From: Desulfacinum infernum DSM 9756
GTDB taxonomy: Bacteria; Desulfobacterota; Syntrophobacteria; Syntrophobacterales; DSM-9756
Assembly: GCF_900129305.1 (NCBI RefSeq)
Contig: NZ_FQVB01000012.1
Coordinates: 62,001-126,000 of the forward strand
Direction of reading: 5' to 3'
Length of the DNA stretch: 64,000 nucleotides
In this document: in pieces, positions 42,497-52,707 of the stretch
Position numbering within the stretch: the stretch's first letter is position 1
Layout: each line of letters opens with the position of its first letter
Made by a program: the position numbers and the translations under genes
Notes under the pieces: model-generated
Told to the model about the DNA's origin: nothing
What the model saw: the letters and a program-made list of their open reading frames with translations, nothing else
The model's database searches: none

Positions 42497-43424
42497 AACT
42501 CCGCTCCTTCGTCTCCACAAGCCGGGTCAATGTCCAGTTGACGGGCACGGCCAGGCCTTGTCTTTCGGCCAGCCGGACCACGGCTCCGTTGATGGCGTCG
42601 ATTTCCGTCCGCCTCCCGCTTTCCACGTCCTGGCGCATGGACGAACGGTTGGCCGCCGTGGCCTGCGCCACGTTCAGGACCTTTTGCACCACATCCTCCG
42701 GAACCGCAATCCCCTCGGCCTCGGCCACGGCCGTGGCTTCGCGCACCGCGGCGGCGCAGAGTTCCCGGGCCGGCTCCAATTCGGCCACCGCCCCGTTGGG
42801 AATCCCGCAAAGCGCCGTCACGGCATTGATCCCCACGTTCACCAGCAGCTTTTCCCAGATGAGCGAGCGGATGTCTTGGCGGTAATGCGCCTCCAGACCC
42901 GCTCTCCGAAAAAGCGTGAGCACTCCATGGGCACCCGGCGGCTGCGGGCCGTCCAAGGCACCGAAGTAGGTGGGCCCTTGGCCGCCGTGGCGGACCCGGC
43001 CGGGGCCTTCCCTGGTGGCCCCCTGGGCCGTGACGCCCGCAAGGACCTTCGCGGGCCCCACCAGATCCGCCAACGTTTCGGCGTTCCCCAACCCGTTTTG
43101 GAGGCTCAAGAAGAGGGTCTCCGACCCCACGGCATCGGGGTGGACCAGGTCCAGAGCCCGGGCGGTGGCATAGCTTTTGACCATCACCAGGATGAGATCG
43201 GCCGGCGCCTCCGGGGGCTCCCGCTTGCTCAGGGCCCGCATGGGAATCGTCCTCCGGTCCCCATTGAGCTCCTCCAGTTCCAGGCCTCTTTCCCGAATGG
43301 CCGTCACATGGGCCTCATCCACGTCCAGCAGCCGAACGTCCGCACCCGCTTGCGCGAAGCGGGCCCCCAGCAGGCACCCCATGGCGCCGGCCCCCACCAC
43401 CAGAACACGATAAGGCGTCTCCAT
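42471..43424 (-). CDS. panE: 2-dehydropantoate 2-reductase
   Basis: A 317-residue ketopantoate reductase. It has an N-terminal Rossmann motif VLVVGAGAMGCLLGARFA, VMVKSYATARAL with the catalytic Lys region, LSLQNGLGNAETL, and the C-terminal helical domain with WEKLLVNVGINAVTAL (conserved Lys and Asn). It reduces ketopantoate to pantoate with NADPH. The ATG at 43424 has GGAGG upstream. It is the first gene of panE-panB. Confidence 0.92.
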   Translation of the reverse strand: METPYRVLVVGAGAMGCLLGARFAQAGADVRLLDVDEAHVTAIRERGLELEELNGDRRTIPMRALSKREPPEAPADLILVMVKSYATARALDLVHPDAVGSETLFLSLQNGLGNAETLADLVGPAKVLAGVTAQGATREGPGRVRHGGQGPTYFGALDGPQPPGAHGVLTLFRRAGLEAHYRQDIRSLIWEKLLVNVGINAVTALCGIPNGAVAELEPARELCAAAVREATAVAEAEGIAVPEDVVQKVLNVAQATAANRSSMRQDVESGRRTEIDAINGAVVRLAERQGLAVPVNWTLTRLVETKERSYGGESPEA

Positions 43425-43867
43425 CCCGCCTCCTTCCTTGTCGGACGCAGCCTCCCTATCCGCTCCTCCGGTTCCGAATCCACGAAACACGGCCCAGGGA
43501 TCTCAAAAGACAGGAGAGCACGAGGCGACAGGTTCTTCGCCCCCGCCTTCCCTGTTTGCCAAGATCCGGTTACTCCTTTGTTGTCCTGGTCCATCGCGGA
43601 CGCCGCCGCCGCGGATGCGACCCGGGCGGGATCCCCTTGCGCCGTCGGCGAAGGCCCCGGTTGCATGGAAGGCCTCCGGACCGCGCCTCTCCGGGCTTGA
43701 CTGCCGGGACGGGATCGCCAATGATGAACAAGCTCCACACTGACACAGATCGGGTTCCGGCGCAACAGCCCGGAAGGTAAGGGAAGCACATCCGAACTCA
43801 GCCGGATCCCCTCGGAAAACGTGGAATCCCGGGGACCGATTCCACTCACACAGCCAGGTGACCTGCC
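43425..43867. other. Intergenic region between panE and the sensor kinase gene
   Basis: About 440 bases with no supported gene. Short open frames here have no family resemblance. An inverted repeat GTGGAATC...GATTCCAC (43821-43828 with 43838-43845) lies about 20 bases before the kinase start and could be an operator or hairpin. Promoters for both divergent genes must lie here, but I could not pick one with confidence. Confidence 0.5.
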
Positions 43868-45313
43868 ATGGAATCCCGATGGGGAATCATGAGAAAGCTT
43901 TTTGTCTGGTACGGAGCCTTAGGGCTCATCTTCTACGGGACCATTGCCTTCTTTTATATGAACACCCAGCACATCATGGACATCTCCAACCAGATCGTGA
44001 ATACCAGCTATCGCATTTCCGAACTGGCCAAGGTCATGATGGATCAACTGCTTTCCATGGAAGAAAACGAAAAAAAATACCTGGTCCTCAAGAGCCCTGA
44101 ATACCGGGAATATTTCCGAACGGCCATGGAGGATTTTCGTTTCAAACTGGCCGAAACGGCCACCTTGCTGGCCGGCACCAAGGATGCCGTACCCTGGGAG
44201 CAATTGAAGCGGGAGGTGGACCGGCTGCATCCGGAGGTGCAGGCCCGCATGGCGGATCCCGAATCGGAAAGGCTCTGGATCTCGGAAGAAACCCTCGACC
44301 GGTGGATCCAGCGGGTGGCCCTGCTCAAGCAGATGGAAGAACGGCAAGTGGAGATCGCCACCCGGAGCTTGCACAAGCGGGGCCACTCGGCCCTGCGCTG
44401 GGGCCTGGCCGGTCTGGGACTTTCTCTTCTGGCCGGACTGGTGGGGGTCTGGCAGGTGGCGCGATCCATGAGCCGCCCCCTGCGGGAGCTTCGACGGGGC
44501 ATCCGCTCCCTCACCCAGAAAGGATCCACCGAGCCCATCCGCATCCTGTCCAAGGATGAGTTCGGGGAGCTGGCGTTCGCCTTCAATGAGATGCTCCACC
44601 GGCTGAAGGAAGAGGAACGCATGCGTTCGGATTTCATCTCCATGTTGACCCATGAGGTGCGAAACCCGCTCACCACCGTGCGCGAATCGGTCCGCCTGCT
44701 GGAAGAGGAGGTCATGGGGCCGGTCACGGACCGACAGAAGCGTTTTCTGACCATCGCCCGGCGGGAAGTGGACCGCATCGCGGAGCTCCTCAAGGATCTG
44801 CTGCAGGCCTCCCGCCTGGAAAACCAGCAGCTGGAAATTCTCCCGGAGGAGATCCATCCGGCCGACCTGGTGGAAACAACAATTCAACGGCTCGCGCCGG
44901 CCGCCGAAGCCAAGGGGGTCCAGGTCCGTTCGGAACTGGAAACCACGGCGCCCTGCATCGGCGACATGGATCACCTGCAGAAGGTCCTCATGAATCTGGT
45001 GGCCAACGCCATCAAGTTCTCGCCGTCGGGTGGCGTCGTGACCGTGCATGTCCACGAAGACAAGACATGCGGACAGGTGATCTTTGCCGTGCAGGACGAG
45101 GGGCCCGGCATCCCGGAGTCCGAACAGGCCCTGGTTTTTCGGAAGTATTACCGAGCCTCCATACTGAAGGACCGCATCGACGGAACCGGACTCGGCCTGC
45201 ACATCGCCAAGCACATCGTGGAGGCCCACGGGGGACGCATCTGGGTTCAGAGCGAGCCGAACCGAGGAAGCCGGTTCTGTTTTGAATTGCCCACCAAGGG
45301 GAGTCGATCATGA
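43868..45313 (+). CDS. Sensor histidine kinase, QseE/GlrK-like
   Basis: A 481-residue membrane kinase. It has a first membrane helix (about 10-31), a periplasmic helical sensor domain (to about 177), a second helix (178-197), HAMP (198-250), HisKA with phospho-acceptor His262 ([12 protein letters not shown]), and an HATPase domain with N box [10 protein letters not shown] and G boxes DEGPGIPES and [11 protein letters not shown]. Together with the lipoprotein gene that overlaps it by four bases, it resembles the enterobacterial qseE(glrK)-qseG pair. The usual third gene, the sigma-54-dependent response regulator, is not next to it or elsewhere in the window. The signal is unknown. The ATG at 43868 has AGGTGA upstream; a second ATG at residue 8 is possible. 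Confidence 0.88.
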   Translation: MESRWGIMRKLFVWYGALGLIFYGTIAFFYMNTQHIMDISNQIVNTSYRISELAKVMMDQLLSMEENEKKYLVLKSPEYREYFRTAMEDFRFKLAETATLLAGTKDAVPWEQLKREVDRLHPEVQARMADPESERLWISEETLDRWIQRVALLKQMEERQVEIATRSLHKRGHSALRWGLAGLGLSLLAGLVGVWQVARSMSRPLRELRRGIRSLTQKGSTEPIRILSKDEFGELAFAFNEMLHRLKEEERMRSDFISMLTHEVRNPLTTVRESVRLLEEEVMGPVTDRQKRFLTIARREVDRIAELLKDLLQASRLENQQLEILPEEIHPADLVETTIQRLAPAAEAKGVQVRSELETTAPCIGDMDHLQKVLMNLVANAIKFSPSGGVVTVHVHEDKTCGQVIFAVQDEGPGIPESEQALVFRKYYRASILKDRIDGTGLGLHIAKHIVEAHGGRIWVQSEPNRGSRFCFELPTKGSRS

Positions 45314-45921
45314 TGGACACCCTCCTGCGAACGTTCCGCCGGGCATCGTTGCGCGCACTTCCGGCTTCGGCCCTGGCCTTGGCTCTGTTCCTCGTCCCCG
45401 GCTGCATCCACACCCCGCCGGGAAAAGCACCTTCGGAGGTCCCCGCACCGCTCGCGGCGGAGGCCCACTTGCTGCGTCAGTGGGATCAGGCCATGAAAGC
45501 CTTTCGAGAAGGCGACCTGGCGACGGCTCACAACATCTTCGAGCGCCTGAGCCATGAAGGGACCGATCAACGTCTGCGGCAACGAGCCCTTTTTGCCATG
45601 GCCTGCGTGCGTCTCCTGGAGGCGAAGACCCCCGAAGACTACACGTCCGCCCTCAACGCCTGGGAACTCTGGAAGACCCAGTACCAGCCGGACAGCCTCT
45701 GCGAGGATCCCCGCCTGCTGACCCCTGTCCTGGAGCGGCTTCCCGCCCTGCAGGAGAAGGCCCGTCTCGCCGAAAAGAACAAGACCCGTCCCCAGCCCTC
45801 CGACTGCCCGAAGCTTCTGGAAGAAAAGGAAAAGGAAATCAGCGAACTTCGCCAGCGCCTCCAGGCCTTGGAGTCCATCCACCGCGAAATCGAGGAAAAG
45901 AAGAAAGGATTGAAGGATTAG
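45310..45921 (+). CDS. Lipoprotein, QseG-like
   Basis: A 203-residue lipoprotein with a positively charged N-terminus, a hydrophobic core and a lipobox at FLVPGC (Cys32). The mature part is helical with a TPR-like start ([21 protein letters not shown]). It ends in a coiled coil rich in Glu and Lys (about 170-203). Its place directly after, and overlapping, a GlrK/QseE-like kinase gene suggests it is the QseG-type outer-membrane partner that tunes the kinase; sequence similarity to QseG is only general. The C-terminal GLKD is encoded by the same GGATT tandem repeat that ends two other genes here. Confidence 0.7.
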   Translation: MMDTLLRTFRRASLRALPASALALALFLVPGCIHTPPGKAPSEVPAPLAAEAHLLRQWDQAMKAFREGDLATAHNIFERLSHEGTDQRLRQRALFAMACVRLLEAKTPEDYTSALNAWELWKTQYQPDSLCEDPRLLTPVLERLPALQEKARLAEKNKTRPQPSDCPKLLEEKEKEISELRQRLQALESIHREIEEKKKGLKD

Positions 45922-45940
45922 AGGATTAAGGATTAGAGCC
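45905..45940. repeat. GGATTGAA/GGATTAGA tandem repeats before the four-helix-bundle gene
   Basis: Imperfect units of seven to eight bases start in the last codons of the lipoprotein gene and run into the intergenic spacer. A longer reversed array lies on the other side of the next gene (46323-46378), so that gene is bracketed by inverted arrays. Confidence 0.75.
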
Positions 45941-45954
45941 ATTAGGGGGGTACG

Positions 45955-46326
45955 ATGCACTGGAGCGAGCTGAAGGTTTGGGAAAAGGCACATCAGCTCG
46001 TGCTCAATGTGTACGAGATGGCGAACAAATTTCCGAAGACGGAAACATATGGGTTGGTGGACCAGGTGAAACGTGCAGCCCTATCCGTCCCGGCCAACAT
46101 CGTGGAGGGCCAATCGAGAAACACGACAAAAGAATATTTGAGTTTTCTCTACAACGCCCGCGGCTCACTCGAGGAAGTGCGCTATTTCCTGCTCGCGGCA
46201 CGGGATCTCAGGTTCATAAACGCCGAGAAGTTCAAAGAAATGGAAAAAAGCTGCTCGGAAGTGAGCCGCATGCTCAACGCACTCATCAAATCCCTCAAAT
46301 CCCCCAAAACTCCGCACGCGCCTTAA
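45955..46326 (+). CDS. Four-helix-bundle protein (23S rRNA intervening-sequence protein family)
   Basis: A 123-residue helical protein of the four-helix-bundle family first seen in intervening sequences of 23S rRNA. Family patterns are LKVWEKAHQLVLNVYEMANK, the FPKTETYGLVDQVKRAALSV core, ANIVEGQSRN, and EYLSFLYNARGSLEEVRYFL. The family forms pentamers; the molecular role is not settled, though nucleic-acid interaction has been proposed. The gene is flanked by inverted arrays of short tandem repeats (45905-45940 and 46323-46378), and its stop codon lies inside the second array. This suggests it moved as a cassette. Confidence 0.9.
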   Translation: MHWSELKVWEKAHQLVLNVYEMANKFPKTETYGLVDQVKRAALSVPANIVEGQSRNTTKEYLSFLYNARGSLEEVRYFLLAARDLRFINAEKFKEMEKSCSEVSRMLNALIKSLKSPKTPHAP

Positions 46327-46378
46327 TCCTCTAATCCTCTAATCCTTAATCCTTAATCCTTAATCCTCTAATCCTTAC
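46323..46378. repeat. AATCCTCT/AATCCTT tandem repeat array
   Basis: About eight units of seven to eight bases (TAATCCTC, TAATCCT and TTAATCC variants) fill the space between the four-helix-bundle gene and the GGDEF-EAL gene, which converge. Unit number is likely to vary between strains. It is too short and irregular for a CRISPR array. Confidence 0.8.
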
Positions 46379-48951
46379 CCCTTGCTCCTCAGCAACGCCG
46401 TGGCTTCCTCGGCGGGCACGGGAGGGTTGAAGAGAAACCCTTGCCCCCTGGAGCATCCCAGTTGTAGCAGGAAACGGCGCTGGTCCTCGGTTTCGATGCC
46501 TTCGGCCACCAGGCTCAGATGAAGATTGGCGGCAAGATTGACAAAGGCCTTGACCAGGCCGGCGTTCTTGGATTCATCCGAAGGGGCCGCGGTTTCCAGG
46601 TCCCGGATGAAGCTCTTGTCGATCTTGATGCCGTCCAGGGGCATCTGCCGCAGGTACGTGATGGAGGAATAGCCCGTGCCGAAGTCATCCAGGGTGGTGA
46701 ACACGCCCAGATCCTTGAGCTTCTTGAGGTTGGAACGCACCACCTCCTGATCTTTCATGACCACGGTTTCGGTGATCTCCACCTCCAGCCACCGGGCTTC
46801 CAGCCCCGTCTCCTGGAGCACTTGGCGCACCGTTTCGGCGAAATCCGTTTCCGTGAACTGGACGGCGCTCACGTTCACGGCCACCCGTATGGGGTCAAGG
46901 CCCTGATCCTGCCAGAGTTTGGCCTGCCGGCAGGCCTCCTGGAGAACCCAGCGCCCGATGGGAATGATGAGCCGACATTCTTCGGCGATGGAAATGAACC
47001 GGTCCGGCGGGATACGGCCCCGCTCCGGATGGTTCCACCGGATGAGGGCTTCCATGGCCACCACGCGGTTGTCGGTCAGGTCCACCTGCGGTTGATAATG
47101 GAGCTGAAACTCGTTCCTTTCCAGGGCCTTTCGCAAGTCGTTCTCCACCTGCAGGCGCTGGATCACGGCTTCGTGCATGCGGCCGTCGAAGAAATGATAG
47201 CGGTTGCCACCCTGGTTCTTGGCCACATACATGGCGATGTCCGCATTCTTGTGCAGGGTGGTGGTATCCACCGCATCGTCCGGAAAAAGAGTGATGCCGA
47301 TGCTGGCCCCCACATGCAGTTCATGGCCTTCCACGTGAAACGGCCTGCCCACATGCTCCAGGATTCGCGATGCCGCGCGGGCGGCATCGTTCTTGTCCCG
47401 GAGGCGGTCCAGGATCAGGACGAATTCGTCCCCCCCCATGCGGCAGAGCAGGTCGCTGTCCCGAACGACCTGCCGGAGCCGATCGGCCACCTGCTTCAGC
47501 ATGAGATCGCCCACATGGTGGCCCAAGGAATCGTTGATGTGCTTGAAACGGTCCAGGTCGATGAGCATGTAGGCGCCCAGGGACGGATGCCTCGCGCGCT
47601 CCTTCAACACCCGCTCCAGCCAATGATTGAGCGCAGCTCTATTGACGAGCCCCGTCAGCGGGTCGTGCCGTGCCTGATGGATCAGACGTTGGGAAAGCTG
47701 ATGCTGCTCCACGGCCAAGGCAACCAGATTGGCCGTCTTCTCCATCAGAGCCAAATCCGCGCCGGAGATCTGGTACTCTTCCCTGAAGACCATGGAAACC
47801 GCGCCCAGTATCTGCCCCGTGCCGGAATAGACAGGCACCGCGGCGGACGACCGGATGCGGAAAGCCCGGGCCACATGGCGGGCGCGTCTCCAAAAGGTGC
47901 TTGAAAAAACTTCCGGAGCTACCACGGGCTGGCCCAGGTAGGCCGCCGCGGCATGTGTTCCGCTTTCCGCGGAAAGGGCCGTTCCCGACACGGCCTCCGA
48001 AAAGCCTTGTTCCGCACCGGGAGCCGTCACGGACACGACCTTGTCGTCTGCCACCAGGCACACGACACCCATGGCCAAAGGAAGTTGGCGTTCCAGGAGA
48101 CGGGCCACTTCCCGGAATATTCTTTCCAGGGGTTCCTTCTGCACGATGAGTTGGAGGATCCGGTTGCTGTCCGCTTCGAGAAGCTCCGCCAGTTTGCGTT
48201 CGGTGATATCCTGGATGATGCCCGTGACCCGCGCCACGGCCCCGTCCGCGTCGGTTTCGGCATCCACCTGGAGCATGGCATAGCGGCGGATTCCGTTTCC
48301 CGTGACCAGCCGGATGTCCTGTCGGAAGCAGATTCCCGCCGTACACGCCTGTTCCACCAGGGGCTCCAGGGCCTTCCAGTCGTCCGGATGGATCACGCCT
48401 ATCACGTCCTCCCAGTCCACTTCCGAACCCGGGCAGGACAGTCCGCAGATCTCGCAAAACTCCGGACTCACGTCCAGGGTGGCCTTGCCGGGGCGAAATT
48501 CGAAGCTGCCCAGACGGGCAAGCGCCTGGGCACGCGCAAGGAATTCCCGATTCTGCGCAAGCTGTCTCACCGCAGCGCTGGCCCGCAGCATGTACCGGAC
48601 CCGTTCGCCCAGGATGATCCAATTGATGGGCTTCCCGATGAAATCCGTGGCGCCCGCTTCGTAGGCGCGCCGAATGGCGTCGTAGTCTTCCGTTCCGGTG
48701 ATGATGATGATGGGTATCGTGTCGGCTCCGGGGCGCGCTCGCAGATGGCGACACACCTGGAAACCGTCCAGTCCAGGCATGAAAACATCCAACAGGACCA
48801 GGTCCGGTTTGCCTTCGTCGAACACTTTTAGCGCACCGGGACCGTCCTCGGCCTCCAGCACCTGGAAGCCCCTTTGCTCCAACACTTCCCGGATCAGCAG
48901 GCGGATGGTACTCTCATCGTCCACCACCAAAATACGGGGGGACTCAGCCAT
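46375..48951 (-). CDS. Response-regulator c-di-GMP protein: REC-PAS-GAF-GGDEF-EAL
   Basis: An 858-residue cytoplasmic protein. It has a receiver domain with phospho-acceptor Asp55, PAS (about 145-255), GAF (about 265-415), GGDEF (motif at 506-510, intact) with an RxxD inhibitory site at 497-500 exactly five residues before it, and EAL (motif at 634-636, with surrounding catalytic residues such as DDFGTGYSS). Both synthesis and breakdown of c-di-GMP are possible; which dominates cannot be told. The ATG at 48951 overlaps the 3' end of the hybrid kinase gene by eight bases, so this is very likely the kinase's output protein. Confidence 0.93.
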   Translation of the reverse strand: MAESPRILVVDDESTIRLLIREVLEQRGFQVLEAEDGPGALKVFDEGKPDLVLLDVFMPGLDGFQVCRHLRARPGADTIPIIIITGTEDYDAIRRAYEAGATDFIGKPINWIILGERVRYMLRASAAVRQLAQNREFLARAQALARLGSFEFRPGKATLDVSPEFCEICGLSCPGSEVDWEDVIGVIHPDDWKALEPLVEQACTAGICFRQDIRLVTGNGIRRYAMLQVDAETDADGAVARVTGIIQDITERKLAELLEADSNRILQLIVQKEPLERIFREVARLLERQLPLAMGVVCLVADDKVVSVTAPGAEQGFSEAVSGTALSAESGTHAAAAYLGQPVVAPEVFSSTFWRRARHVARAFRIRSSAAVPVYSGTGQILGAVSMVFREEYQISGADLALMEKTANLVALAVEQHQLSQRLIHQARHDPLTGLVNRAALNHWLERVLKERARHPSLGAYMLIDLDRFKHINDSLGHHVGDLMLKQVADRLRQVVRDSDLLCRMGGDEFVLILDRLRDKNDAARAASRILEHVGRPFHVEGHELHVGASIGITLFPDDAVDTTTLHKNADIAMYVAKNQGGNRYHFFDGRMHEAVIQRLQVENDLRKALERNEFQLHYQPQVDLTDNRVVAMEALIRWNHPERGRIPPDRFISIAEECRLIIPIGRWVLQEACRQAKLWQDQGLDPIRVAVNVSAVQFTETDFAETVRQVLQETGLEARWLEVEITETVVMKDQEVVRSNLKKLKDLGVFTTLDDFGTGYSSITYLRQMPLDGIKIDKSFIRDLETAAPSDESKNAGLVKAFVNLAANLHLSLVAEGIETEDQRRFLLQLGCSRGQGFLFNPPVPAEEATALLRSKG

Positions 48952-51889
48952 GGCTTCCCTCCGTCGATGCCGGTCCTCCCCGATGGGAATCCGGGGCTGC
49001 AGCCTTCACCAGCCTTTGCAGATCCGTCCGGCCCCTCACGAACTCCTCCTCTATCTCATCGATCAGGCGACTCGGAGCTTCCAGCCGGTTCTCTTTGGCC
49101 ATGAATTCCAGGTGTTTCGATTTCTCGGCCACCCGCATCAGACCCATGGTGGCGCTGGTGGATTTCAGGCTGTGAGCCGCGCGATGGAGCCCCGTGAGGT
49201 CCTGATCCTGAAGGGATCGACGCATCTCCTCGATGATTTCCGGAGTTCTCTGCAGGTAGATCCCGATCATGCGCTCCAGGATGTCCTCTCGTCCGGGTCT
49301 TTCCAGAAGTCGTATGTTCTCAATCGCCTGCATGTCCAAAACGGGAAGATGCGCATCTCCGGCGCTGCCCGCAGCCGCGTTCCCTTTTTCGGGCCCATGG
49401 CGACCTTGCGGGTCGCTGCCGTTCCCTCCCCGACCCTTGTCCTCCGGACGTCCCAGGAACTTCACCAACAGCTCCCGCATCTGCACCACCGTGAAAGGCT
49501 TGCTCAAATAATCGTCCATGCCGGCGGCCAGGCACTTTTCCCGGTCTCCTTCCAGGGCGTGGGCCGTGAGCGCCACCACCGGCGTGCGCTTCCCGGCGGC
49601 CGAACGTTCCTGCTCCAGCCGCCGGAAGGCGACCGTGGCTTCGTAGCCGTCCATCTGCGGCATCTGACAGTCCATGAAGACCAGGTCGTAGCTCTCCCGC
49701 CGCAGCTTCTCCAGGGCCTCTCGGCCGTTCCCGGCGGCATCCACCCGGCAGCCGAAATCCTCCAATATCTCCCGACAAAACTCCAGATTCACGGGGTTGT
49801 CTTCCACCACCAGCACCCGTTTCCCGGCGGGAATCGGCCCGATGTCCTTTCTTTTCTCTACGGCGACCCTTTCCCCCTCCGGCGCGGTCTTCACCCGGAC
49901 GAGGCTCACCAGGCAGTCGTAGAGGGAGGAGGTCCGCACGGGTTTCGTGAGGAAAAACCGAATGCCGTGGTCCTCTTCCGTTCCGTGCAGGGGAGCGGTC
50001 ATGGAAGAGAGCATCACGGTCTGAACGCCGGCACAAGAGGGATCCCTGTTCAACCGGCGGGCCACTTCCAGGCCGTTCATGCCCGGCATGTCCATGTCCA
50101 GCAGCACCACGTCGTAGCGGCGCCCCCGGGCGGCCAGCTCCTTCACCCGCTGGAGCGCTTCCCGTCCGTTTTCAGCTTCATCGCAGATCATGCCCCACCC
50201 GGAGAGGGTGTGGCGGAGGATTTCCCGGTTCACCGGGTGGTCGTCCACCACCAGGGCGCGGAGCCCGCGCAAGGTGCGGGCCGCCGCCGGATCGGCCGGG
50301 ACCTTCCAGGCGGCCACCCGCAAGGTGAGCCGGAAGCGGAAGGTTGAGCCCCGGCCCGGCGCGCTTTCCAATTCCATATCGCCGCCCATGAGCTCCGTGA
50401 GATGGCGGGCGATGGCCAACCCCAGCCCGGTGCCGCCGTAACGCCGGGTGGTGGATCCGTCCGCCTGGGAGAAGGGATCGAAGATGACGGCCTGCTTTTC
50501 CGGCGGAATGCCGATGCCGGTGTCGCGCACCTCAAAGCTCAGCGTCGCCTGCCCGTCGCCCTTTTCCACGCAGTCGACGCGGCAGATCACCTCGCCCCGT
50601 TCCGTGAATTTCACGGCGTTCCCGATAAGGTTGATGAGCACCTGGCGGATTCGGTCCGGATCCCCCCATACCCGGGCGGGCACCTCGGGATTCACCATGC
50701 AGGCCAGCTCCAGCCCCTTGCGCTGGGCCGGTTCGGCGAAGAACGCCGTGGACTCCTCGACCAGGTCGCGCAAGTCGAATTCCATGGAGTTGATTTCCAT
50801 GCGACCTGCCTCGATCTTGGAAAAATCGAGCACGTCGTTGATGACGGCAAGGAGAGTCTGCCCGGACGCACGGACCGTCTCCACCAGGTGTTTCTGGCGG
50901 TCGGAAAGCGGGGTCTGCAGGAGCAGTTCCGTCATGCCCAGCACGCCGTTCATGGGGGTGCGGATTTCGTGGCTCATGTTGGCCAGAAACTGGCTCTTGG
51001 CGCGGCTTGCCGCCTCGGCCTCCTCTTTGGCCCTGCGAAGCTCCAGGATGATCTCTTCCAGCTCGGCATTGGCCTCCCGGAGCTCTTCGGTGCGCTGGGC
51101 CACCAGTTCCTCCAGGTGCACCCGGTGTTTTTCCAGTTCCACGTCGCGCTGTTGAATCTGGGCCAGCATTTCGTTGAAACCGTCCACCAGGGCCCCCAGT
51201 TCGTCCTCACTTTCTTTCCTGGCCCGCAGGGAGTAGTCCCTTTCCCGTGAGACCCGCGACATGGTGTTCTGAAGGCCCAGGATGGGGCCGGAAACGGCGG
51301 AGTGAAGGCGCCAAGCGAGAACATAAGCCAAAAGGACGGAAAATAGGAGGAGACCGCCTCCGATGACCGTTCCCGTCAATAGGCTTTTCACCAAGGAGGA
51401 CATGTCCTGGGAGATGAAGATCCGGCCCAGGAGCTCACCGTCCAGCTCGATCGGCTCCAGGACGTCCAGATCTCCATCAATGAACGCCTCCAGGAGCGGT
51501 TCGACAATCCCCTGCCGGTAGCGGGACACCTCCTCCAGTTCCCGCGCGACTTGCTGCATCAGCTCTTTCGCATTGCCTCCCCTTCGAATATAGGAGGCGA
51601 AGACGCTGCCGTCCGGCCGGAAGACGAAGGCCATGCGGATATCGGGCACCGTCTTCAAGGAGCGAAGGGTGTCGGAGGCCGCCTCCACATCGTCGAAGCT
51701 CAGAGCGGCCACGCAGTTGCCTCCCACCACCCGGGCCAACGTGGAGAGGTGAACCATGGACCGATAGGACAGCAAAGACGACTGAAAAAGGGCAAAGCCC
51801 AGGGAAGCCGCTGCCACGACGGCGGCGGCGACAAAGACCATGAGGCCCATGAGCTTCTTTCGGATGGGCCAGGATCGAAAAGCGCGCAT
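48944..51889 (-). CDS. Hybrid sensor kinase with CHASE8-like sensor, two receivers and HPt
   Basis: A 981-residue membrane kinase. Membrane helix 1 is about 13-35. The periplasmic domain (about 37-165) contains a CHASE8-like pattern ([20 protein letters not shown]). Helix 2 (about 170-193), HAMP and a coiled coil follow. HisKA has His307 ([12 protein letters not shown]), and the HATPase domain has [10 protein letters not shown] and [12 protein letters not shown]. Two receivers have Asp598 and Asp740, and the C-terminal HPt has His906 ([13 protein letters not shown]). The layout resembles BarA-type phosphorelays. It lies 17 bases after a YfiR-like gene and overlaps the REC-GGDEF-EAL gene. In Pseudomonas, YfiR controls the CHASE8-domain cyclase YfiN, so a YfiR-to-CHASE8 signal is likely here too. 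Confidence 0.92.
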   Translation of the reverse strand: MRAFRSWPIRKKLMGLMVFVAAAVVAAASLGFALFQSSLLSYRSMVHLSTLARVVGGNCVAALSFDDVEAASDTLRSLKTVPDIRMAFVFRPDGSVFASYIRRGGNAKELMQQVARELEEVSRYRQGIVEPLLEAFIDGDLDVLEPIELDGELLGRIFISQDMSSLVKSLLTGTVIGGGLLLFSVLLAYVLAWRLHSAVSGPILGLQNTMSRVSRERDYSLRARKESEDELGALVDGFNEMLAQIQQRDVELEKHRVHLEELVAQRTEELREANAELEEIILELRRAKEEAEAASRAKSQFLANMSHEIRTPMNGVLGMTELLLQTPLSDRQKHLVETVRASGQTLLAVINDVLDFSKIEAGRMEINSMEFDLRDLVEESTAFFAEPAQRKGLELACMVNPEVPARVWGDPDRIRQVLINLIGNAVKFTERGEVICRVDCVEKGDGQATLSFEVRDTGIGIPPEKQAVIFDPFSQADGSTTRRYGGTGLGLAIARHLTELMGGDMELESAPGRGSTFRFRLTLRVAAWKVPADPAAARTLRGLRALVVDDHPVNREILRHTLSGWGMICDEAENGREALQRVKELAARGRRYDVVLLDMDMPGMNGLEVARRLNRDPSCAGVQTVMLSSMTAPLHGTEEDHGIRFFLTKPVRTSSLYDCLVSLVRVKTAPEGERVAVEKRKDIGPIPAGKRVLVVEDNPVNLEFCREILEDFGCRVDAAGNGREALEKLRRESYDLVFMDCQMPQMDGYEATVAFRRLEQERSAAGKRTPVVALTAHALEGDREKCLAAGMDDYLSKPFTVVQMRELLVKFLGRPEDKGRGGNGSDPQGRHGPEKGNAAAGSAGDAHLPVLDMQAIENIRLLERPGREDILERMIGIYLQRTPEIIEEMRRSLQDQDLTGLHRAAHSLKSTSATMGLMRVAEKSKHLEFMAKENRLEAPSRLIDEIEEEFVRGRTDLQRLVKAAAPDSHRGGPASTEGSHG

Positions 51890-51906
51890 AAAGTGTGCTC
51901 CGTCTC

Positions 51907-52491
51907 CTATTCAATCACATGCCGGGCGAGTTGGAGAAGCTTGGAGCTGATTTTGACCCGGACGGCCCGGGCCTCCTTGAGGTTGATGTTGAACCGCATC
52001 TTGTTCCCTTCTTTGAAAAGGCCGATCATGCCGCCTTGCACACAAAAGCCCGGTGCGTCGCCCAGGGTGAGCACGGGCTGACCCCGCAGGCCCTCAAGAA
52101 CGGCGGCGATCCTTTCAGTCGGAACACCGCTTCCCAAAAAGACCGCATGGCATTGAAGAAGATCGGCCGGTCTTCCGGAAATCTCCACACGCAGAGGGCG
52201 CCCCCGGATCTCCTTGCCGTCCAGCGCCACGAGAGCGTCCACAAGCGGGGACGTGGCCTGCACACAGAGGATGACCACGCTGCGGCCATCCCGATCCTCG
52301 GGCCACTCCACGAACTTGAGGAAGTTGAAAACAAAGGCGGCTTTTACCTCTTCTTCGCGAAGGGAGCCGTGGTCCCCATAGGCCCCTCGTATCGGTGAGG
52401 CGCACAGAATGAGCACGGCCGTCACCCAAACAGCCCATGGGCGGCGGAAAAATCCCCGCCGCCCATGGAGTCTCAAAACGGACCGGCCCAT
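51907..52491 (-). CDS. YfiR-like periplasmic protein (DUF4154)
   Basis: A 194-residue protein with a signal peptide (hydrophobic residues about 18-36). The YfiR/DUF4154 pattern is present: [20 protein letters not shown], then [13 protein letters not shown], and near the end [20 protein letters not shown]. The mature part holds three Cys residues (in ILCVQ, LQCHA and GFCVQ), so at most one disulfide forms; redox sensing is possible, as in Pseudomonas YfiR. The ATG at 52491 has GAGGAAG upstream; the earlier frame lacks a signal sequence at its start. It sits between a TonB-dependent receptor gene and the CHASE8-like kinase gene, all on one strand. Confidence 0.85.
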   Translation of the reverse strand: MGRSVLRLHGRRGFFRRPWAVWVTAVLILCASPIRGAYGDHGSLREEEVKAAFVFNFLKFVEWPEDRDGRSVVILCVQATSPLVDALVALDGKEIRGRPLRVEISGRPADLLQCHAVFLGSGVPTERIAAVLEGLRGQPVLTLGDAPGFCVQGGMIGLFKEGNKMRFNINLKEARAVRVKISSKLLQLARHVIE

Positions 52492-52707
52492 CACTTCCTC
52501 GCACCTCGCGCCGTTGCAACCGCCACGTGATTCTTCCCCAGTCCGATCGTTGCACCCCCTTCCCGCGCGCGGAAAGGACAGACCCTTCCCTGGATTCCAG
52601 CCACCAAGATCAACGGGAGAAAACGGGCTGTGGACAGTGCATCCGCCCATGGGAATCCAGAACTTGTCGGCCAGGCGAGGGTTGATCCCCCGGCTGAGTC
52701 GACTTGT

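Noticed and set aside
43500-43600. GGGAAGGCGGGG...ACCTG on the minus strand, reminiscent of the 3' part of a cobalamin riboswitch upstream of panE
   Set aside because: The other conserved aptamer elements (GGTGCC, AGGGAA and the GCCGCTGTG core) are missing, and pantothenate genes have no link to B12.
43438-43743. 101-codon plus-strand frame between panE and the sensor kinase
   Set aside because: Pro/Ser/Arg-rich with no ribosome site or resemblance to any family; likely non-coding.
46323-46378. Tandem repeat that might be a CRISPR fragment
   Set aside because: Units are seven to eight bases with no spacers and no cas genes nearby.
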